The position numbers were made by a program, and so were the translations under genes. Under the pieces are notes generated by a model. That model was given only the letters and a program-made list of their open reading frames with translations. It searched no databases and was not told the DNA's origin. A stretch of 64,000 nt of DNA from Mycobacterium sp. 1554424.7 (GTDB taxonomy: Bacteria > Actinomycetota > Actinomycetes > Mycobacteriales > Mycobacteriaceae): the NCBI RefSeq assembly GCF_001665295.1, contig NZ_LZSE01000122.1, positions 62,001 through 126,000 of the forward strand. Reading direction: 5' to 3'. Shown one piece after another: positions 24,142 through 34,626 of this stretch; the stretch's first letter is position 1, and the number at the start of each line of letters is the position of its first letter.

Positions 24142-27038
24142 GCACGTCAGTGAGCGACGCCCCGACCGACACGATTCCCGTCGCCCACCGCGCGGCACGC
24201 CCGTGGATACCGCGGACGATCCGGTCGTTCGCGGTGCCGATCATCCTTGCCTGGATCGCCGTCGTTGCACTGCTCAATACCGTTGTGCCGCAACTCGAAG
24301 CGGTCGGCAAGATGCGTGCGGTGTCGATGAGTCCCAACGACGCGCCGTCGATGATCGCGACCAAGCGCGTGGGCAAGGTGTTTCACGAGTTCGATACCAG
24401 CAGCTCGGTGATGATCGTGCTCGAAGGCGACAAGCCGTTGGGTCCGGACGCACACCACTTCTATGACCGCGTGGTCCAGCTCCTGCGGGCCGACACCAAG
24501 CACGTCCAGCACGTGCAGGATTTCTGGGGTGATTCGCTGACGGCGGCGGCCGCCCAAAGCAACGACGGCAAGGCCGCCTACGTCCAGGTCTACATCGCCG
24601 GCGACCAGGGCGAGGCACTGGCCAACGAATCGGTGGACGCCGTTCGCCACATCGCCACCAGCCTGCCGGCCCCCGCGGGGGTCAAGGCGTACGTGACCGG
24701 GCCCGCGGCGACGAGCACGGATCAAAACGCCGTGGGCGACAAGAGCATGCAAGCGATCGAGATGCTCACCTTCGCCGTCATCGCCGTCATGCTGTTGCTG
24801 GTCTACCGATCGTTCATCACGGTGTTCATCGTGCTCGCGATGGTGGTGCTGGAATTGTCCGGCGCCCGGGGGCTGGTGGCATTCCTCGGCTATTACAAGG
24901 TTTTCGGCCTGACGACGTTCGCGACCAACCTCGTCGTCACTCTCGCCATCGCCGCCGCCACCGACTATGCCATCTTTCTGATCGGCCGCTATCAGGAGGC
25001 GCGCAGGTCGGGGCAGGACCGGGAATCGGCCTACTACACCATGTTTCACGGTACCGCGCATGTCGTGCTGGGCTCGGGGCTGACCATCGCGGGAGCGGCC
25101 TTCTGCCTGCACTTCACCCGGCTGCCGTATTTCCAGACGATGGGGATTCCGCTGGCGGTCGGCATGACGATCGTGGTCGCCATGGCCTTGACGTTGGGCC
25201 CCGCGCTGATCTCGGTCGCCAGCCGGTTCGGCAAGGTGCTCGAGCCCAAACGCATGACGCAACCCCGGGGATGGCGCCGGATCGGCGCCGCGACCGTTCG
25301 GTGGCCCGGCGCGATCCTGGTGTGCGCAATCCTGCTGGCGCTGGTCGGCTTGCTTACCCTGCCCGGCTATCACACCACGTACAACGACCGCATCTACCTG
25401 CCCGGTGACGTGCCGGCGAACACGGGATACGCGGCGGCCGATCGGCATTTCTCCAAGGCCAAGATGAATCCGGACCTGCTGATGATCGTAAGCGATCACG
25501 ATCTGCGGAACCCGGCCGACTTCCTGGTGATCGACAAGATCGCCAAAGCCCTTGTCCGCGTGCATGGCATCGCCCAGGTGCAGACGATTACGCGGCCCGA
25601 GGGGCGGCCGATCCAGCACACCTCGATCCCGTACACGATCAGCATGAACAGCACCGGCCAGATCATGAACAACGACTACACCCAGGCGACGCTGAAAAAC
25701 ACGCTGAAACAGGCCGACGACATGCAGGTCACCATCGACTCGATGGAAAAGATGCAGAACCTCACCGGGCAGATGGCCGAGATCACCCACAGCATGGTCG
25801 CCAAGATGAAGAAGACGAGCGTCGACGTGCAGGAATTGCGCGACCACATGGCCGATTTCGACGATTTCTGGCGCCCCATCCGCAGCTACTTCTACTGGGA
25901 GAAGCACTGCTACGACATTCCCATCTGCTGGTCGTTGCGGTCGCTGTTCGACGCGCTTGACGGCATCGACGCGATGACCGACGACATCACCGAGCTGGTG
26001 CCGGACATGGAGCGCCTCGACGCGGTGATGCCGCAGATGGTCGCCCTGATGCCGCCGATGATCCAGTCGATGAAAAACCAAAAGCAAATGATGCTGAACC
26101 AGTATCAGGCCCAGAAGGCGCAGCAAGACCAGACGATGGCCATGCAGGACAACGCCACGGCCATGGGCGAAGCCTTCGACGCCGCCAAGAACGACGACTC
26201 TTTCTACCTGCCGCCGGAAGCCTTTGACAACGCGGACTTCAAGCGCGGCATCAAGCTGTTCCTGTCCCCGGACGGCCACGCGGTCCGGTTCACCATCTTC
26301 CACCAGGGCGACCCGTTGACGGCGGAGGGCACCTCGCGCGTCGAGCCGCTGAAAACCGCAGCGGCAGACGCGATCAAGGGAACACCGCTCGAGGGATCGA
26401 CGGTCTACCTCGGTGGCAGCGCGGCCCTGTACAAGGACATGCAGCAGGGCGCCGACTACGACTTGCTGATCGCCGCGGCCGCCGCGCTCATCCTGATTTT
26501 CATCATCATGGTGGTGCTCACCCGCGCCGTGGTCGCCGCGGCGACCATCGTCGGGACGGTGGTGCTCAGCCTGGCCACCTCCTTCGGCCTCTCGGTGCTG
26601 CTCTGGCAACACGTCGTCGGGATCCCGCTGCACTGGATGGTGCTGCCGATGTCGGTCATCGTCTTGTTGGCGGTCGGGTCGGACTACAACCTGCTCCTCG
26701 TCTCGCGCATGAAAGAGGAGATCCATGCCGGGCTGAACACCGGGATCATCCGCGCGATGGCCGGCACCGGTTCCGTGGTCACCTCGGCCGGCCTGGTCTT
26801 CGCCTTCACCATGATGTCGATGGCCGTGAGCAAGCTGATCGTGATCGGTCAGGTCGGAACCACGATCGGCTTGGGCCTGCTGTTCGACACCCTGGTGGTG
26901 CGCTCGTTGATGACGCCGTCGGTGGCGGCCATGTTGGGCCGTTGGTTCTGGTGGCCGCGGCAGGCTCGTCAGCGACCGGTTCCACAGCCTTGGCCCCAAC
27001 CGCGGCACCGCCGGTCCCTGATAATGCAAGGGGCATAA
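24138..27038 (+). CDS. MmpL-family RND transporter
   Basis: 966 residues, typical MmpL4/5-like length. Two MMPL modules, each with a porter loop and five to six helices. The proton-relay Asp-Tyr pairs are in [18 protein letters not shown] (~277-294) and [17 protein letters not shown] (~852-868). Between ~505 and 690 lies a Met/Gln-rich predicted coiled-coil ([20 protein letters not shown]), as in MmpL4/5. It exports a lipid, siderophore or drug across the inner membrane with its MmpS. The start overlaps mmpS by four bases. The cargo cannot be told from sequence. Confidence 0.93.
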   Translation: MSTSVSDAPTDTIPVAHRAARPWIPRTIRSFAVPIILAWIAVVALLNTVVPQLEAVGKMRAVSMSPNDAPSMIATKRVGKVFHEFDTSSSVMIVLEGDKPLGPDAHHFYDRVVQLLRADTKHVQHVQDFWGDSLTAAAAQSNDGKAAYVQVYIAGDQGEALANESVDAVRHIATSLPAPAGVKAYVTGPAATSTDQNAVGDKSMQAIEMLTFAVIAVMLLLVYRSFITVFIVLAMVVLELSGARGLVAFLGYYKVFGLTTFATNLVVTLAIAAATDYAIFLIGRYQEARRSGQDRESAYYTMFHGTAHVVLGSGLTIAGAAFCLHFTRLPYFQTMGIPLAVGMTIVVAMALTLGPALISVASRFGKVLEPKRMTQPRGWRRIGAATVRWPGAILVCAILLALVGLLTLPGYHTTYNDRIYLPGDVPANTGYAAADRHFSKAKMNPDLLMIVSDHDLRNPADFLVIDKIAKALVRVHGIAQVQTITRPEGRPIQHTSIPYTISMNSTGQIMNNDYTQATLKNTLKQADDMQVTIDSMEKMQNLTGQMAEITHSMVAKMKKTSVDVQELRDHMADFDDFWRPIRSYFYWEKHCYDIPICWSLRSLFDALDGIDAMTDDITELVPDMERLDAVMPQMVALMPPMIQSMKNQKQMMLNQYQAQKAQQDQTMAMQDNATAMGEAFDAAKNDDSFYLPPEAFDNADFKRGIKLFLSPDGHAVRFTIFHQGDPLTAEGTSRVEPLKTAAADAIKGTPLEGSTVYLGGSAALYKDMQQGADYDLLIAAAAALILIFIIMVVLTRAVVAAATIVGTVVLSLATSFGLSVLLWQHVVGIPLHWMVLPMSVIVLLAVGSDYNLLLVSRMKEEIHAGLNTGIIRAMAGTGSVVTSAGLVFAFTMMSMAVSKLIVIGQVGTTIGLGLLFDTLVVRSLMTPSVAAMLGRWFWWPRQARQRPVPQPWPQPRHRRSLIMQGA

Positions 27039-27076
27039 TTTCGTCGACGCGTCCGGACGGCGGCTACGTTGGAGAA

Positions 27077-27946
27077 GTGCTGACGAGTTCTCCGTGCGAT
27101 GGCTTCCGGCTGGCCTACGAGCGTCACGGGGCCGGCGGGCAATCGGTAATACTGCTGCATGGGTGGCCCGGCGACCACACGGACTATCGCCACGTTGTCC
27201 CATTGCTGGGCAAGGGATTTGACGTTGTGGTGCCAGACCTGCGGGGGTTCGGACGCTCCGACAAGCACCCTGTCGACCCGGCCCACGGGTACGGCGCCGC
27301 GGCCCAGGCGCGCAGCATCGTCGCCCTGATCGACGAACTGGGTTTGCGGCGACCCGTCGTCGCCGGCTACGACATCGGAAGCCGCATCGCCCAGGCCCTC
27401 GCCAAGGATCACCCGGATGTCGCCAAACATCTTGTCCTGTCGCCTCCCTTGCCCGGCATCGGTGACCGCGTCCTCGGCCGAAACGCCCAACAACAGTTCT
27501 GGTACCAGGCGTTTCATCAGCTGTCATTGCCCGACGAGCTGATCGACGGAAACCCGGGCGCCGTTCGGACCTATCTGCGCCACTTCTGGGCGCGGTGGTC
27601 CGGCCCGAGGTTCACCATCGCCGACACGGACCTGGATCATCTCGTGACCGTCTACTCGCCGCCCGGCGCCTTCACCGCCTCGATCGGCTGGTATCGCGCC
27701 GGTGCCGGAACAGTGGCAACCGCGCCGGCCGAACGATCGCCTCGGCGCGATCAACGAACGAGTACGCAGGTATCCGTGCTATGGCCAGAACACGACCCGC
27801 TGTTTCCCCGCGACTGGTCGGACCGACTCGACGAGTTCTTTGCCGACGTCCACCTGAGCACCGTCGATGGCGTCGGGCATTTCACCCCGGTCGAATGTCC
27901 CAACGAGTTCGCCGAGCTGATACGCCGCGCGGCGAACGCCGCATAG
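27077..27946 (+). CDS. Alpha/beta hydrolase, epoxide-hydrolase-like (Asp nucleophile)
   Basis: About 289 residues from GTG 27077, which has GGAG just upstream; the frame runs back into mmpL but that part is its shadow. Motifs: HGWPGDHTDY oxyanion loop, PDLRGFGRSD, nucleophile elbow GYDIGSR with Asp instead of Ser, LWPEHDPLF acid, GVGHFTP histidine. An Asp nucleophile places it with epoxide hydrolases/dehalogenases. It begins 38 bases after mmpL, so it may be read through from the mmpS promoter. The substrate is unknown. Confidence 0.8.
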   Translation: MLTSSPCDGFRLAYERHGAGGQSVILLHGWPGDHTDYRHVVPLLGKGFDVVVPDLRGFGRSDKHPVDPAHGYGAAAQARSIVALIDELGLRRPVVAGYDIGSRIAQALAKDHPDVAKHLVLSPPLPGIGDRVLGRNAQQQFWYQAFHQLSLPDELIDGNPGAVRTYLRHFWARWSGPRFTIADTDLDHLVTVYSPPGAFTASIGWYRAGAGTVATAPAERSPRRDQRTSTQVSVLWPEHDPLFPRDWSDRLDEFFADVHLSTVDGVGHFTPVECPNEFAELIRRAANAA

Positions 27947-27958
27947 CCCCGGCCTCAC

Positions 27959-28405
27959 TCAGCCGCGTGATCGGCGCCGATGGCCGTTGGCCTCGTGCGT
28001 CCACTCCTTTTCGACGCGCCCGATCTCGAGCGAGAGCAGCATGAGAGTCGGGTTGTCGCAATGGACTTCGTGCGCGGTGCGGAATTCTGCCGCTTCGCCG
28101 GTGGTCGGTAGGTAGGGCCGCAAGCTCTCGAACCATTCGTCGCCGACGACGTTGGGCGGGTCGCCATTTTGCGGGCCGCAAGCCCACTGCTGGTAGGCGT
28201 CGCGCGCATCCGCCAGGCCGCTGCGCCAGCGTTGGATCGCGTCGCAGCGCTGCGTGTGGATGTGCATCTTCATCTGATGCTTGTTGTTATTGCTCGCAAC
28301 CATCCCGGGGAGCAAGTTGTCGGCGGCGGACCTCGCGACGCCCGCGATGCCCATGGCCGAAGCACCCACGACCGTGCCCATCAGGCCCATCGTTACCATG
28401 TCCAT
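27959..28405 (-). CDS. Conserved hypothetical protein with N-terminal hydrophobic segment
   Basis: 148 residues from ATG 28405 (MDMVTMGLMG); ATG 28399 is also possible. A Gly/Ala hydrophobic stretch at residues ~3-25 could be a membrane anchor. The following 120 residues include QRWRSGLADARDAYQQWACGP, a potential DNA- or protein-contact helix, and FESLRPYLPTTGEAAEFRTAHEVHCDN. It ends in a basic tail HRRRSRG. No family is recognised. It converges on the hydrolase gene, leaving 12 bases. Confidence 0.6.
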   Translation of the reverse strand: MDMVTMGLMGTVVGASAMGIAGVARSAADNLLPGMVASNNNKHQMKMHIHTQRCDAIQRWRSGLADARDAYQQWACGPQNGDPPNVVGDEWFESLRPYLPTTGEAAEFRTAHEVHCDNPTLMLLSLEIGRVEKEWTHEANGHRRRSRG

Positions 28406-28618
28406 TCGCTGATCGTCGCACCCCCGGGCGGCGACGAACAAGGAATGCGGCATTCAGCGCGCACCGGCCAGCAGGGTGCTGATGCGCGGGGTCACCCGGC
28501 TGATCAACAGCGGCTAGCGTCGCGAGTTCGCGTCGGTTCGCCGAACGTGGGGGATATGGACGAAAAACGGTCGTTTCGTGTGCATATGCCCCACAGTCGA
28601 CGCGGTAGGTGGCGCCAT

Positions 28619-29524
28619 TCAGCGCACGGCCTGCTGCCAGGACAGAATGCGGTCGGCCAGTTCGGGTCCGGCGTCCTCCTGGATGAAGTGGCTGGCCTTG
28701 ATGCGAGCGTGCGGCTGGCCGGCCGCGCCGGGGATGTGCTTGATCAACGGGCGGTCCGCCTGCCCGAGGATGGGATCCCTGTTGCCGAAGATGCACAGGC
28801 AGGGCTTCTCCCACTGGCCCAGGGTCTTCCACGCCGCCCGGTTCGCCGGGACCGCCGGATCGTACGGTGACGTCGGCACCAGCTGAGGGAACGCGCGGGC
28901 CCCGGCCTGATAGGTCTTGTCCGGGTACGGGGCGTCGTAACCCGCGCGCACCTTGGGGGGCACCCGGCGGACGGTGCCGACGGAGACGATGCGCCCCGCG
29001 GGCAGCACGGGGGAGTAGCGGGCGAAGGCCCGCCACGCGTGGAAGGCCGGCGGCGTGGGGCGCTCCGCGGTGGGCAGGAAGCCGTTCGCCACAACCAGCC
29101 GCGCGACCCGATCGCCCTGCTCGGCGGCGATGCGCAGGCCGATCAGCGACCCCCAGTCCTGCACGAACAGGGTGACGTCCTTCAGGTTGAGACGCTCGAA
29201 CCACGCGGTCACCCACTCGACGTGACGCAGGTAGGTGTAATCCTCCATCCGGCTGGGCTTGTCGGAGCGGCCGAAGCCGATCAGGTCGGGCGCCAGCACA
29301 CGGTTCCCGGCGTCGGCCAGCGGAGGAATCATCGTGCGGTACAGATAGCTCCACGTCGGCTCGCCGTGCAGCAGCACGATCGGCGGCCCGTCGACCGGAC
29401 CCTCGTCCAGGAAGTGCATGCGCAGCGGCCGGGTGTCGCTCGCGGTCACGTCGATGTAGTTTGCTACGAACGGATAGCCCTCCAGGTTTTCGAATCGGGA
29501 GTCTGGGGTTCGCAGCACATCCAT
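28619..29524 (-). CDS. Haloalkane dehalogenase (HLD-I-like)
   Basis: 301 residues from ATG 29524 ([11 protein letters not shown]), with GGAGGAG just upstream. The signature is complete: [11 protein letters not shown] (Glu after the oxyanion His), nucleophile elbow VQDWGSLIG (Asp, with the halide-binding Trp next to it), GNRDPILG acid, and the ASHFIQED histidine. The HGEPTW form is that of DhlA-type enzymes. It cleaves C-halogen bonds hydrolytically to an alcohol. It lies downstream of a MalY-type aminotransferase on the same strand, an order like recalled M. tuberculosis Rv2294-Rv2296, but a dead gene on the other strand intervenes. Confidence 0.88.
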   Translation of the reverse strand: MDVLRTPDSRFENLEGYPFVANYIDVTASDTRPLRMHFLDEGPVDGPPIVLLHGEPTWSYLYRTMIPPLADAGNRVLAPDLIGFGRSDKPSRMEDYTYLRHVEWVTAWFERLNLKDVTLFVQDWGSLIGLRIAAEQGDRVARLVVANGFLPTAERPTPPAFHAWRAFARYSPVLPAGRIVSVGTVRRVPPKVRAGYDAPYPDKTYQAGARAFPQLVPTSPYDPAVPANRAAWKTLGQWEKPCLCIFGNRDPILGQADRPLIKHIPGAAGQPHARIKASHFIQEDAGPELADRILSWQQAVR

Positions 29525-29628
29525 ATTCGGCTCCTCCGGGGGTGGCACCTCTGCAAGCCTCTCGCGGCAGCGCGATTTCGTCCAGTGGCAGATTCATTGA
29601 GACCGTAGCGGGCAACGATCAAACTGCC

Positions 29629-29898
29629 AACTTCACGGCCATCCGGCGTGCGGTTCTGCTCATCGCCGACATCGGCGGTTACACGCACTACATGCACTGG
29701 AACCGGACGCATCTGGCGCACGCGCAATTGGCGGCGGCAGGATTGCTCGACGCCGTTGTCGACGCTGGCAAAGGTTTGAAACTCGCGAATTTCGAGGGCG
29801 ACGCGGCACCAAGAAACCCGCGGAGGGGCTTCCGCCGAAAGGCGTTCGAAGCTATCGGAAATCACATGAGTCACATGAGTACCATCAGCTGGTCATAA
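29629..29898 (+). pseudogene. DUF2652 gene remnant
   Basis: About 90 codons with the start of a DUF2652 protein: RRAVLLIADIGGYTHYMHW, then THLAHAQLAAAGLLDAVVDAGKG and LANFEGDAA. After EGDAA (~29808) the frame turns into unrelated basic sequence and stops at 29896-29898, while intact members are roughly twice as long. No start codon or Shine-Dalgarno is convincing. Family knowledge: DUF2652 proteins resemble adenylate-cyclase-like folds. This copy is truncated and probably not expressed. Confidence 0.7.
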
Positions 29899-29904
29899 GG
29901 CGGC

Positions 29905-29942
29905 TTCGATTTTCGATATCACCGGCGATATCGAAAATCGAA
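29905..29942. terminator. Perfect 16-bp hairpin between convergent genes
   Basis: TTCGATTTTCGATATC and GATATCGAAAATCGAA are exact reverse complements around a 6-base loop. It is AT-rich for this genome and follows the DUF2652 remnant, 38 bases beyond the MalY-type gene's stop on the other strand. A two-way transcription terminator is likely. Confidence 0.6.
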
Positions 29943-29979
29943 CTCACCTATTGGTCCCCGGCGCGCAACGGTTTTGCGC

Positions 29980-31173
29980 TCACCGGGTCAGCGCCCCGCC
30001 CATTCGCGATATCGCCTCGGTGAGAATGGCTTTCGAGGTCGCGAAGTTCAACCGGACATGGCCGGCCCCGCCGGTTCCGAAGACGTGGCCGGAGCTGAGC
30101 GCGACGCGAGCGTGGTCGCGGAACCAGCGGGCCGGCCCGGCCATGTCAGCCACCACCGCCAGCCCGCCGGCGGCCTCTTCGTCGAAACCGAGCTCCCGGC
30201 AATCAAGCCACGCGAGGTAAGTGCCCTGTGGCCATTGGTATCTCACGCCGGGCAGGTGCTCGGCGACCAGGTCGCCCAGCAGCGTCCGGTTCGCATCGAG
30301 GCCGCTCAACAGCGCGTCCAACCAGTCGCCGGCGCTGCGGAACGCTTCCGTGTGAGCGATGACGCCGAGGTGGCTCGGGCCGTGGCTCACCTCCTCGGGC
30401 ATCCGGCGCAGGTCCGCCGCGGCCTCCGGACCGGCAATTGCCAACGCCGCCTTCAGGCCCGAGAGGTTCCACGCCTTCGATGCCGATATCAGGGCCAAAC
30501 CGTCCTCCGCGCCGGGCACGGTCAGATACGGGACGAACCGCGCACCCGGCAGGATGACCGGTGCGTGGATCTCGTCGGAGACCACGCGCACACCGAACCG
30601 GCGGGCGAGCTCGGCGACGGCGCGCAGTTCGTCGAACGTGTGCACCGTCCCGGTCGGGTTGTGCGGATTGCACAACAAGTACGCGACCCTGCCGCCCGGA
30701 GCGCCGGCCCGAACGAACGCTTCCTCCAAGGCACCCAGGTCAATTCGGCCATCGCCGCCAAGCGGCGCCTCGACCACCCGGCGGCCGTCGTGCGACACGA
30801 ACGCGTAGAACGGCGCGTATACGGGTGGGTTGACGACGACGGCGTCGCCGCGGTCGGTGACCAGGCGCAGCATTTCGACGGCGCCGAGCATGACGTCGGG
30901 AACGATCGCGGTGCGGGCCACGGGCAGGTCTTGCCATTGCCAGCGCCGGGAAGCGAATTCGCTGACCGCTTCGGCAAACGCGGTGCCGCAAGGGTATCCG
31001 GTGTCGCCGATGTCGATGGCCCGGCGCAAGGCCTCGGCCACCGGCGGCGGCAGCTGAACATCCATCTCCGCGACCCACAGCGGCAACACGTCGTCGGCGA
31101 ACGCACGCCATTTCATGCTGGTGCGCAGCCTCAGTTGCCGCAGCGTGAGTTCCTCGAGTGGGTTAAACGTCAC
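29980..31173 (-). CDS. MalY/PatB-type PLP aminotransferase or C-S lyase
   Basis: 397 residues, fold-type I. PLP motifs: [10 protein letters not shown] (~187-196), VSDEIHAPV (~219-227) and the Schiff-base lysine in [12 protein letters not shown]. The DEIHA form and the N-terminal LPLWVAEMD are characteristic of the MalY/PatB subgroup, which cleaves cystathionine and cysteine conjugates. Recalled counterpart: Rv2294. Start at 31173; the upstream DapB-like gene ends nine bases away, so they share a transcript. The dehalogenase follows on the same strand, suggesting a joint role in removing halogenated or thiol-conjugated compounds. Confidence 0.85.
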   Translation of the reverse strand: MTFNPLEELTLRQLRLRTSMKWRAFADDVLPLWVAEMDVQLPPPVAEALRRAIDIGDTGYPCGTAFAEAVSEFASRRWQWQDLPVARTAIVPDVMLGAVEMLRLVTDRGDAVVVNPPVYAPFYAFVSHDGRRVVEAPLGGDGRIDLGALEEAFVRAGAPGGRVAYLLCNPHNPTGTVHTFDELRAVAELARRFGVRVVSDEIHAPVILPGARFVPYLTVPGAEDGLALISASKAWNLSGLKAALAIAGPEAAADLRRMPEEVSHGPSHLGVIAHTEAFRSAGDWLDALLSGLDANRTLLGDLVAEHLPGVRYQWPQGTYLAWLDCRELGFDEEAAGGLAVVADMAGPARWFRDHARVALSSGHVFGTGGAGHVRLNFATSKAILTEAISRMGGALTR

Positions 31174-31182
31174 CCCGGCAGA

Positions 31183-32277
31183 CTAAGTGGCGAAGGCGTG
31201 CTTTGGAATCGTGAGCGGTAGATCGACGGAACTGAGCAGCCCGGGTTCCGCCGCAACGACATACGGGACCGCGTTGACGACGCGCATCGCGGTGGCGACC
31301 ATCGCGCCCGCGCCCGATGTCATGCCCGCGACCCCCGCCTTGCGCGGATCTTTCAGCGTGGCCGCCAGGGTGCATTCGATGTCGGGGTCGCCCGTGATCG
31401 CGATGCGGTAGGACAGGTCGCCGATCCCGGTCGGCCAGTCGGGGGCGACGTCGTGCGCGAGCCGGGTGACGTGCTCGATGACGATGGCCTCGCGGCCGTC
31501 GACCACCCCGATCGCCTGCATGCGCAGCGCGCCGCACGTACCGGCCTCGACGGTGCCCATCGCCACCTCGAGGGTGCGGTTGGTGACCGCCCGGTCGAAA
31601 GTCTCACGGATTTCCCGCACTTCGACGCCGAGCGCGTCGGCGATCAGGCGGATCTGGCCCTGCCATTCGCCGGCGATCGCACCCGGGTAGCCGATCCAGG
31701 GCTGGTAATCCAGCGGACGGCCGAAACCCAACGCGTCGCTCATGATGTCGGGAACCCCGTAGTCGTCGTACAGACCGATCTCGAACGAGTGGATCTTCTC
31801 GATCGACGACGACTGCGTGGACAGCACCAGCGGCAGGTAGTCCGCCGCGAACCCGGGCTCGATCCCCGACGCGTACAGCGACGCCTGCCCCTGCTTGGCC
31901 GCCGCGACGAGCTGGTCGCGCCACTCCGCGGGTTCGTAGGCGTGCGGGTTGACCAACCGGGTGGTGCTGGTCGTGACGACGTTGATCCCCGACTCGAGCA
32001 GCCTGACGTAGTCCGGGATCGCCAGCGCGTCGCGTTCTGGGCCGCTGGCCGCGTAGATCACGCAGTCGGGTTTCAGGGCGATCAGCGCGTCGGCGTCATT
32101 GGTTGCGGCCAGGCCGATCGGCTCGCCGTTGGCCAGTTCGCCGGCGTCCCGGCCATCCTTGTCCGGCGAGTGCACCCACACGCCGACCAGATCGAGGTTG
32201 GGGCGCCGCGCAATGGCGCGGATCGCGATCGACCCGATGCCGCCCGTCGCCCACACCACCACCCGATGAGCCGTCAT
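31183..32277 (-). CDS. DapB-like NAD(P)-dependent reductase (paralogue 1)
   Basis: 364 residues. An N-terminal Rossmann fold (VVVWATGGIGSIAIRAI) is followed by the dihydrodipicolinate-reductase-type C-terminal domain. VYAASGPERDALAIPDYVRLLESGINVVTTS and VEAGTCGALRMQAIGVVDG recur in mycobacterial relatives sometimes called amine or 2,4-diaminopentanoate dehydrogenase-like. True lysine-pathway DapB is shorter, so this is probably a catabolic or modifying enzyme. It is divergent from a clear paralogue at 32504. Start ATG 32277. Confidence 0.75.
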   Translation of the reverse strand: MTAHRVVVWATGGIGSIAIRAIARRPNLDLVGVWVHSPDKDGRDAGELANGEPIGLAATNDADALIALKPDCVIYAASGPERDALAIPDYVRLLESGINVVTTSTTRLVNPHAYEPAEWRDQLVAAAKQGQASLYASGIEPGFAADYLPLVLSTQSSSIEKIHSFEIGLYDDYGVPDIMSDALGFGRPLDYQPWIGYPGAIAGEWQGQIRLIADALGVEVREIRETFDRAVTNRTLEVAMGTVEAGTCGALRMQAIGVVDGREAIVIEHVTRLAHDVAPDWPTGIGDLSYRIAITGDPDIECTLAATLKDPRKAGVAGMTSGAGAMVATAMRVVNAVPYVVAAEPGLLSSVDLPLTIPKHAFAT

Positions 32278-32503
32278 CTTGTTTCTCCCTCAGGTGTGTG
32301 CGCGGTGAAAGCCGAGGCGGCCGTTGCTCTTACGTCGCAAGCTAACAGCCGTGAGTCAGCGCGGTCAAGGGTTTAAGAAAGCGCGCACTATCTTATTGAA
32401 CAAATCTTAGGTTATGGTGCTGTTGGTGTTCGAGGCGGTCGCCCGCTGCCGCGCACTACCTCGAACGCGCCGTGGCCGCGGCGCACCAGTAAGGAGAGTG
32501 CTC

Positions 32504-33595
32504 ATGCGCGTCGTCGTGTGGTCCACCGGGGGAGTCGGCAAGATCGCGATCGACGCCATCAGCCGCCGACCGGATCTGGAACTCGCTGGCGTATGGGTGC
32601 ATTCGCCCGACAAGGTCGGTAGGGACGCCGGTGAGTTGGCCGGTATCGAGCCGCTGGGCGTGATCGCCACCGACGATGCCGACGCGCTGATCGCGCTGGC
32701 GCCCGACGCCGTCGTGTACGCCGCGAGCGGTCCCGAACGCGACGGCGCCGCCGTGCCCGACTACCTGCGGCTCCTGGAGGCGGGCATCAACGTGGTGTCG
32801 ACGTCGTCGACGAGCCTGGTGTACCCGCCGTCGTACTTCGCCACGGACTGGCGCGACCAACTGGACGCCGCGGCCAAGTCCGGCGGCGCGTCGCTGTACG
32901 TCTCGGGCATCTTTCCCGGCTTCGCCTCCGACCAGCTGGCGCTGCTGATGACGACGCAGTCGAAGAACATCCGCACCATCACGGCCAGCGAGGTCGCGCT
33001 GAACGATCACTATCCGGTGGCCGACGTGATGATGGACGGGATGGGCTTCGGCCGAGGGCTGGAATTCGAGCCCATGCTCAAGACACCCGGTTTCATCGAA
33101 ATGGCTTGGAAGGCACCGATATGCCTGATCGCCAGAGGACTCGGCGTGGAGGTCGAACGCATCAACGGTTCGCTGGACCGCGAGCTCACCGATCGCGACA
33201 TCGAGGTGGCGTTCGGGACCATCGAGGCGGGCACCTGCGGCGCGGTGCGCACCCGGGCCGCGGGGGTGGTCCACGGCCGCGAGGCCATCGTGATCGAGCA
33301 CGTCATCCGGATGGCCCGCGACGTCGCCCCCGACTGGCCCGTCTCGGATTGCGACGCCACCTATCGCGTCGACATCGAGGGCGACCCGGACATTCACTGC
33401 GTGATGACGCTCGGGGCGGCAGAGGGCCACGGCGCGGGGCGAGCCGCCATGGCGGCGACGGCCATGCGGGTGGTCAACGCGATCCCGTACGTCGTCGACG
33501 CGCCGCCGGGGCTGATCAGCTCGCTGGACATCCCGACGACTTTGCCGCGGCACGTCTTTGCCGAACCGTTGACGCGGCTCTCGGCGGCACCGTAG
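32504..33595 (+). CDS. DapB-like NAD(P)-dependent reductase (paralogue 2)
   Basis: 363 residues from ATG 32504, with AAGGAGAG (32491-32498) five bases upstream. Same plan as the divergent gene at 31183-32277, with long shared stretches: VVVWSTGGVGKIAIDAI, YAASGPERD, IEAGTCGAVRTRAAGVVHGREAIVIEHV. An old duplication with inversion is likely. It is followed after 38 bases by an LLM oxidoreductase and a P450, so it probably belongs to that rightward catabolic operon. The substrate is unknown. Confidence 0.75.
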   Translation: MRVVVWSTGGVGKIAIDAISRRPDLELAGVWVHSPDKVGRDAGELAGIEPLGVIATDDADALIALAPDAVVYAASGPERDGAAVPDYLRLLEAGINVVSTSSTSLVYPPSYFATDWRDQLDAAAKSGGASLYVSGIFPGFASDQLALLMTTQSKNIRTITASEVALNDHYPVADVMMDGMGFGRGLEFEPMLKTPGFIEMAWKAPICLIARGLGVEVERINGSLDRELTDRDIEVAFGTIEAGTCGAVRTRAAGVVHGREAIVIEHVIRMARDVAPDWPVSDCDATYRVDIEGDPDIHCVMTLGAAEGHGAGRAAMAATAMRVVNAIPYVVDAPPGLISSLDIPTTLPRHVFAEPLTRLSAAP

Positions 33596-33633
33596 CGTAC
33601 GTGGACAAATATTAGGTTGGCTAGGAGTTGGGT

Positions 33634-34626
33634 GTGTTCACGCTGCGCTTCGACATGCGCGCCCCGTCGTGGGGCGCCCCGCCAGTTGCGCTGTATGGCG
33701 CCGTGCCCGAGATGTGCGCGTGGGCCGAGGAGCACGGTGGCCTCGCCGCCGTGCTGTGTGAGCATCACGGGTCCGAGGACGGCTACCTGCCGTCGCCGAT
33801 GATCCTGGCGCCGGCCATTGCGGCGCGCACCCAACGGCTCGCGATGAATCTGATCCTGATCCTCCCGTTCTACGACCCGGTCCGCCTGGCCGAGGACATG
33901 GCAGTCCTTGACATCGTCAGTGGCGGGCGGGCGTCCTACACCCTGGCGCTCGGGTACCGGCCCGAGGAGTTCGAGCACTTCGGCCTGGACATCAGGAAAC
34001 GCGGGCGGCTTGCCGACGAAAAGCTCGGGCTGTTGCGCCGGTTGCTCTCCGGAGAATCCGTTGCCGACGACGGGCGTCACATCACGGTGACGCCCACGCC
34101 GCTGACCAAGGGCGGCCCGTCGATGATGTGGGGAGGTGGAACGTTGGCGGCGGCCCGCCGGGCCGGCAGGTACGGGCTGGGCATGCTGGGGAACGCCAAC
34201 GAACCCGGCATGCAGGAGGCCTACGAGGAGGCCTGCCGCGAACATGGTCATACGCCGGGGCCGACGATGTTTCCCGGCCGCGACACTCCCTCGGTCGTTT
34301 TCGTCGCCGACGACGTGGACCAGGCGTGGGAAGAGCTTGGCGAGCACCTGCTGCATGACGTGCGAACGTATGCCGCGTGGAACCCCGGCGACGAGACCAC
34401 GGCCGGGTTCTCGCATGTGCAGACCGTCGACGAGCTGCGCGCCAAGCCGGGCTCGCACGTCATTATCTCTGTCCCGGAGGCGATTTCGCGGGTCCGCGCC
34501 GGCCAGATACTCAACCTGTCGCCGCTGTGCGGTGGGCTGCCGCCGGAAGTGGCGTGGCCCTATCTCAAGCGCGTGGGCGAGGTCGTGCTGCCGGAGGCGT
34601 TGTCGGAGACAAAGACACCGCTATGA
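33634..34626 (+). CDS. LLM-class (luciferase-like) flavin/F420-dependent oxidoreductase
   Basis: 330 residues from GTG 33634, with AGGAG (33623-33627) six bases upstream; TTG 33628 is worse spaced. The TIM-barrel pattern includes AAVLCEHHGSEDGY (the His region of LLM enzymes), MAVLDIVSGGRASYTLALGYRPEEF and MMWGGGTLAAARRAGRYGLGML. Such proteins use FMNH2 or F420. Its end overlaps the P450 start by four bases (ATGA), so the two are coupled and may act in sequence on one substrate. Confidence 0.85.
   Translation: MFTLRFDMRAPSWGAPPVALYGAVPEMCAWAEEHGGLAAVLCEHHGSEDGYLPSPMILAPAIAARTQRLAMNLILILPFYDPVRLAEDMAVLDIVSGGRASYTLALGYRPEEFEHFGLDIRKRGRLADEKLGLLRRLLSGESVADDGRHITVTPTPLTKGGPSMMWGGGTLAAARRAGRYGLGMLGNANEPGMQEAYEEACREHGHTPGPTMFPGRDTPSVVFVADDVDQAWEELGEHLLHDVRTYAAWNPGDETTAGFSHVQTVDELRAKPGSHVIISVPEAISRVRAGQILNLSPLCGGLPPEVAWPYLKRVGEVVLPEALSETKTPL

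Noticed and set aside
24147-27527. Long open frame antisense to mmpL (1126 codons)
   Set aside because: Shadow of the high-GC mmpL gene; composition is His/Arg-rich and no domain is visible.
28454-28513. Minus-strand tail PLLISRVTPRISTLLAGAR between the hypothetical gene and dehalogenase
   Set aside because: Reads like a protein C terminus, but a TAG stands directly before it and nothing upstream continues it; it may be a relic, cannot be supported.
32278-32503. Operator search between the divergent DapB-like genes
   Set aside because: CTATCTTA-like half-sites are present, but no convincing palindrome was found, so none was annotated.
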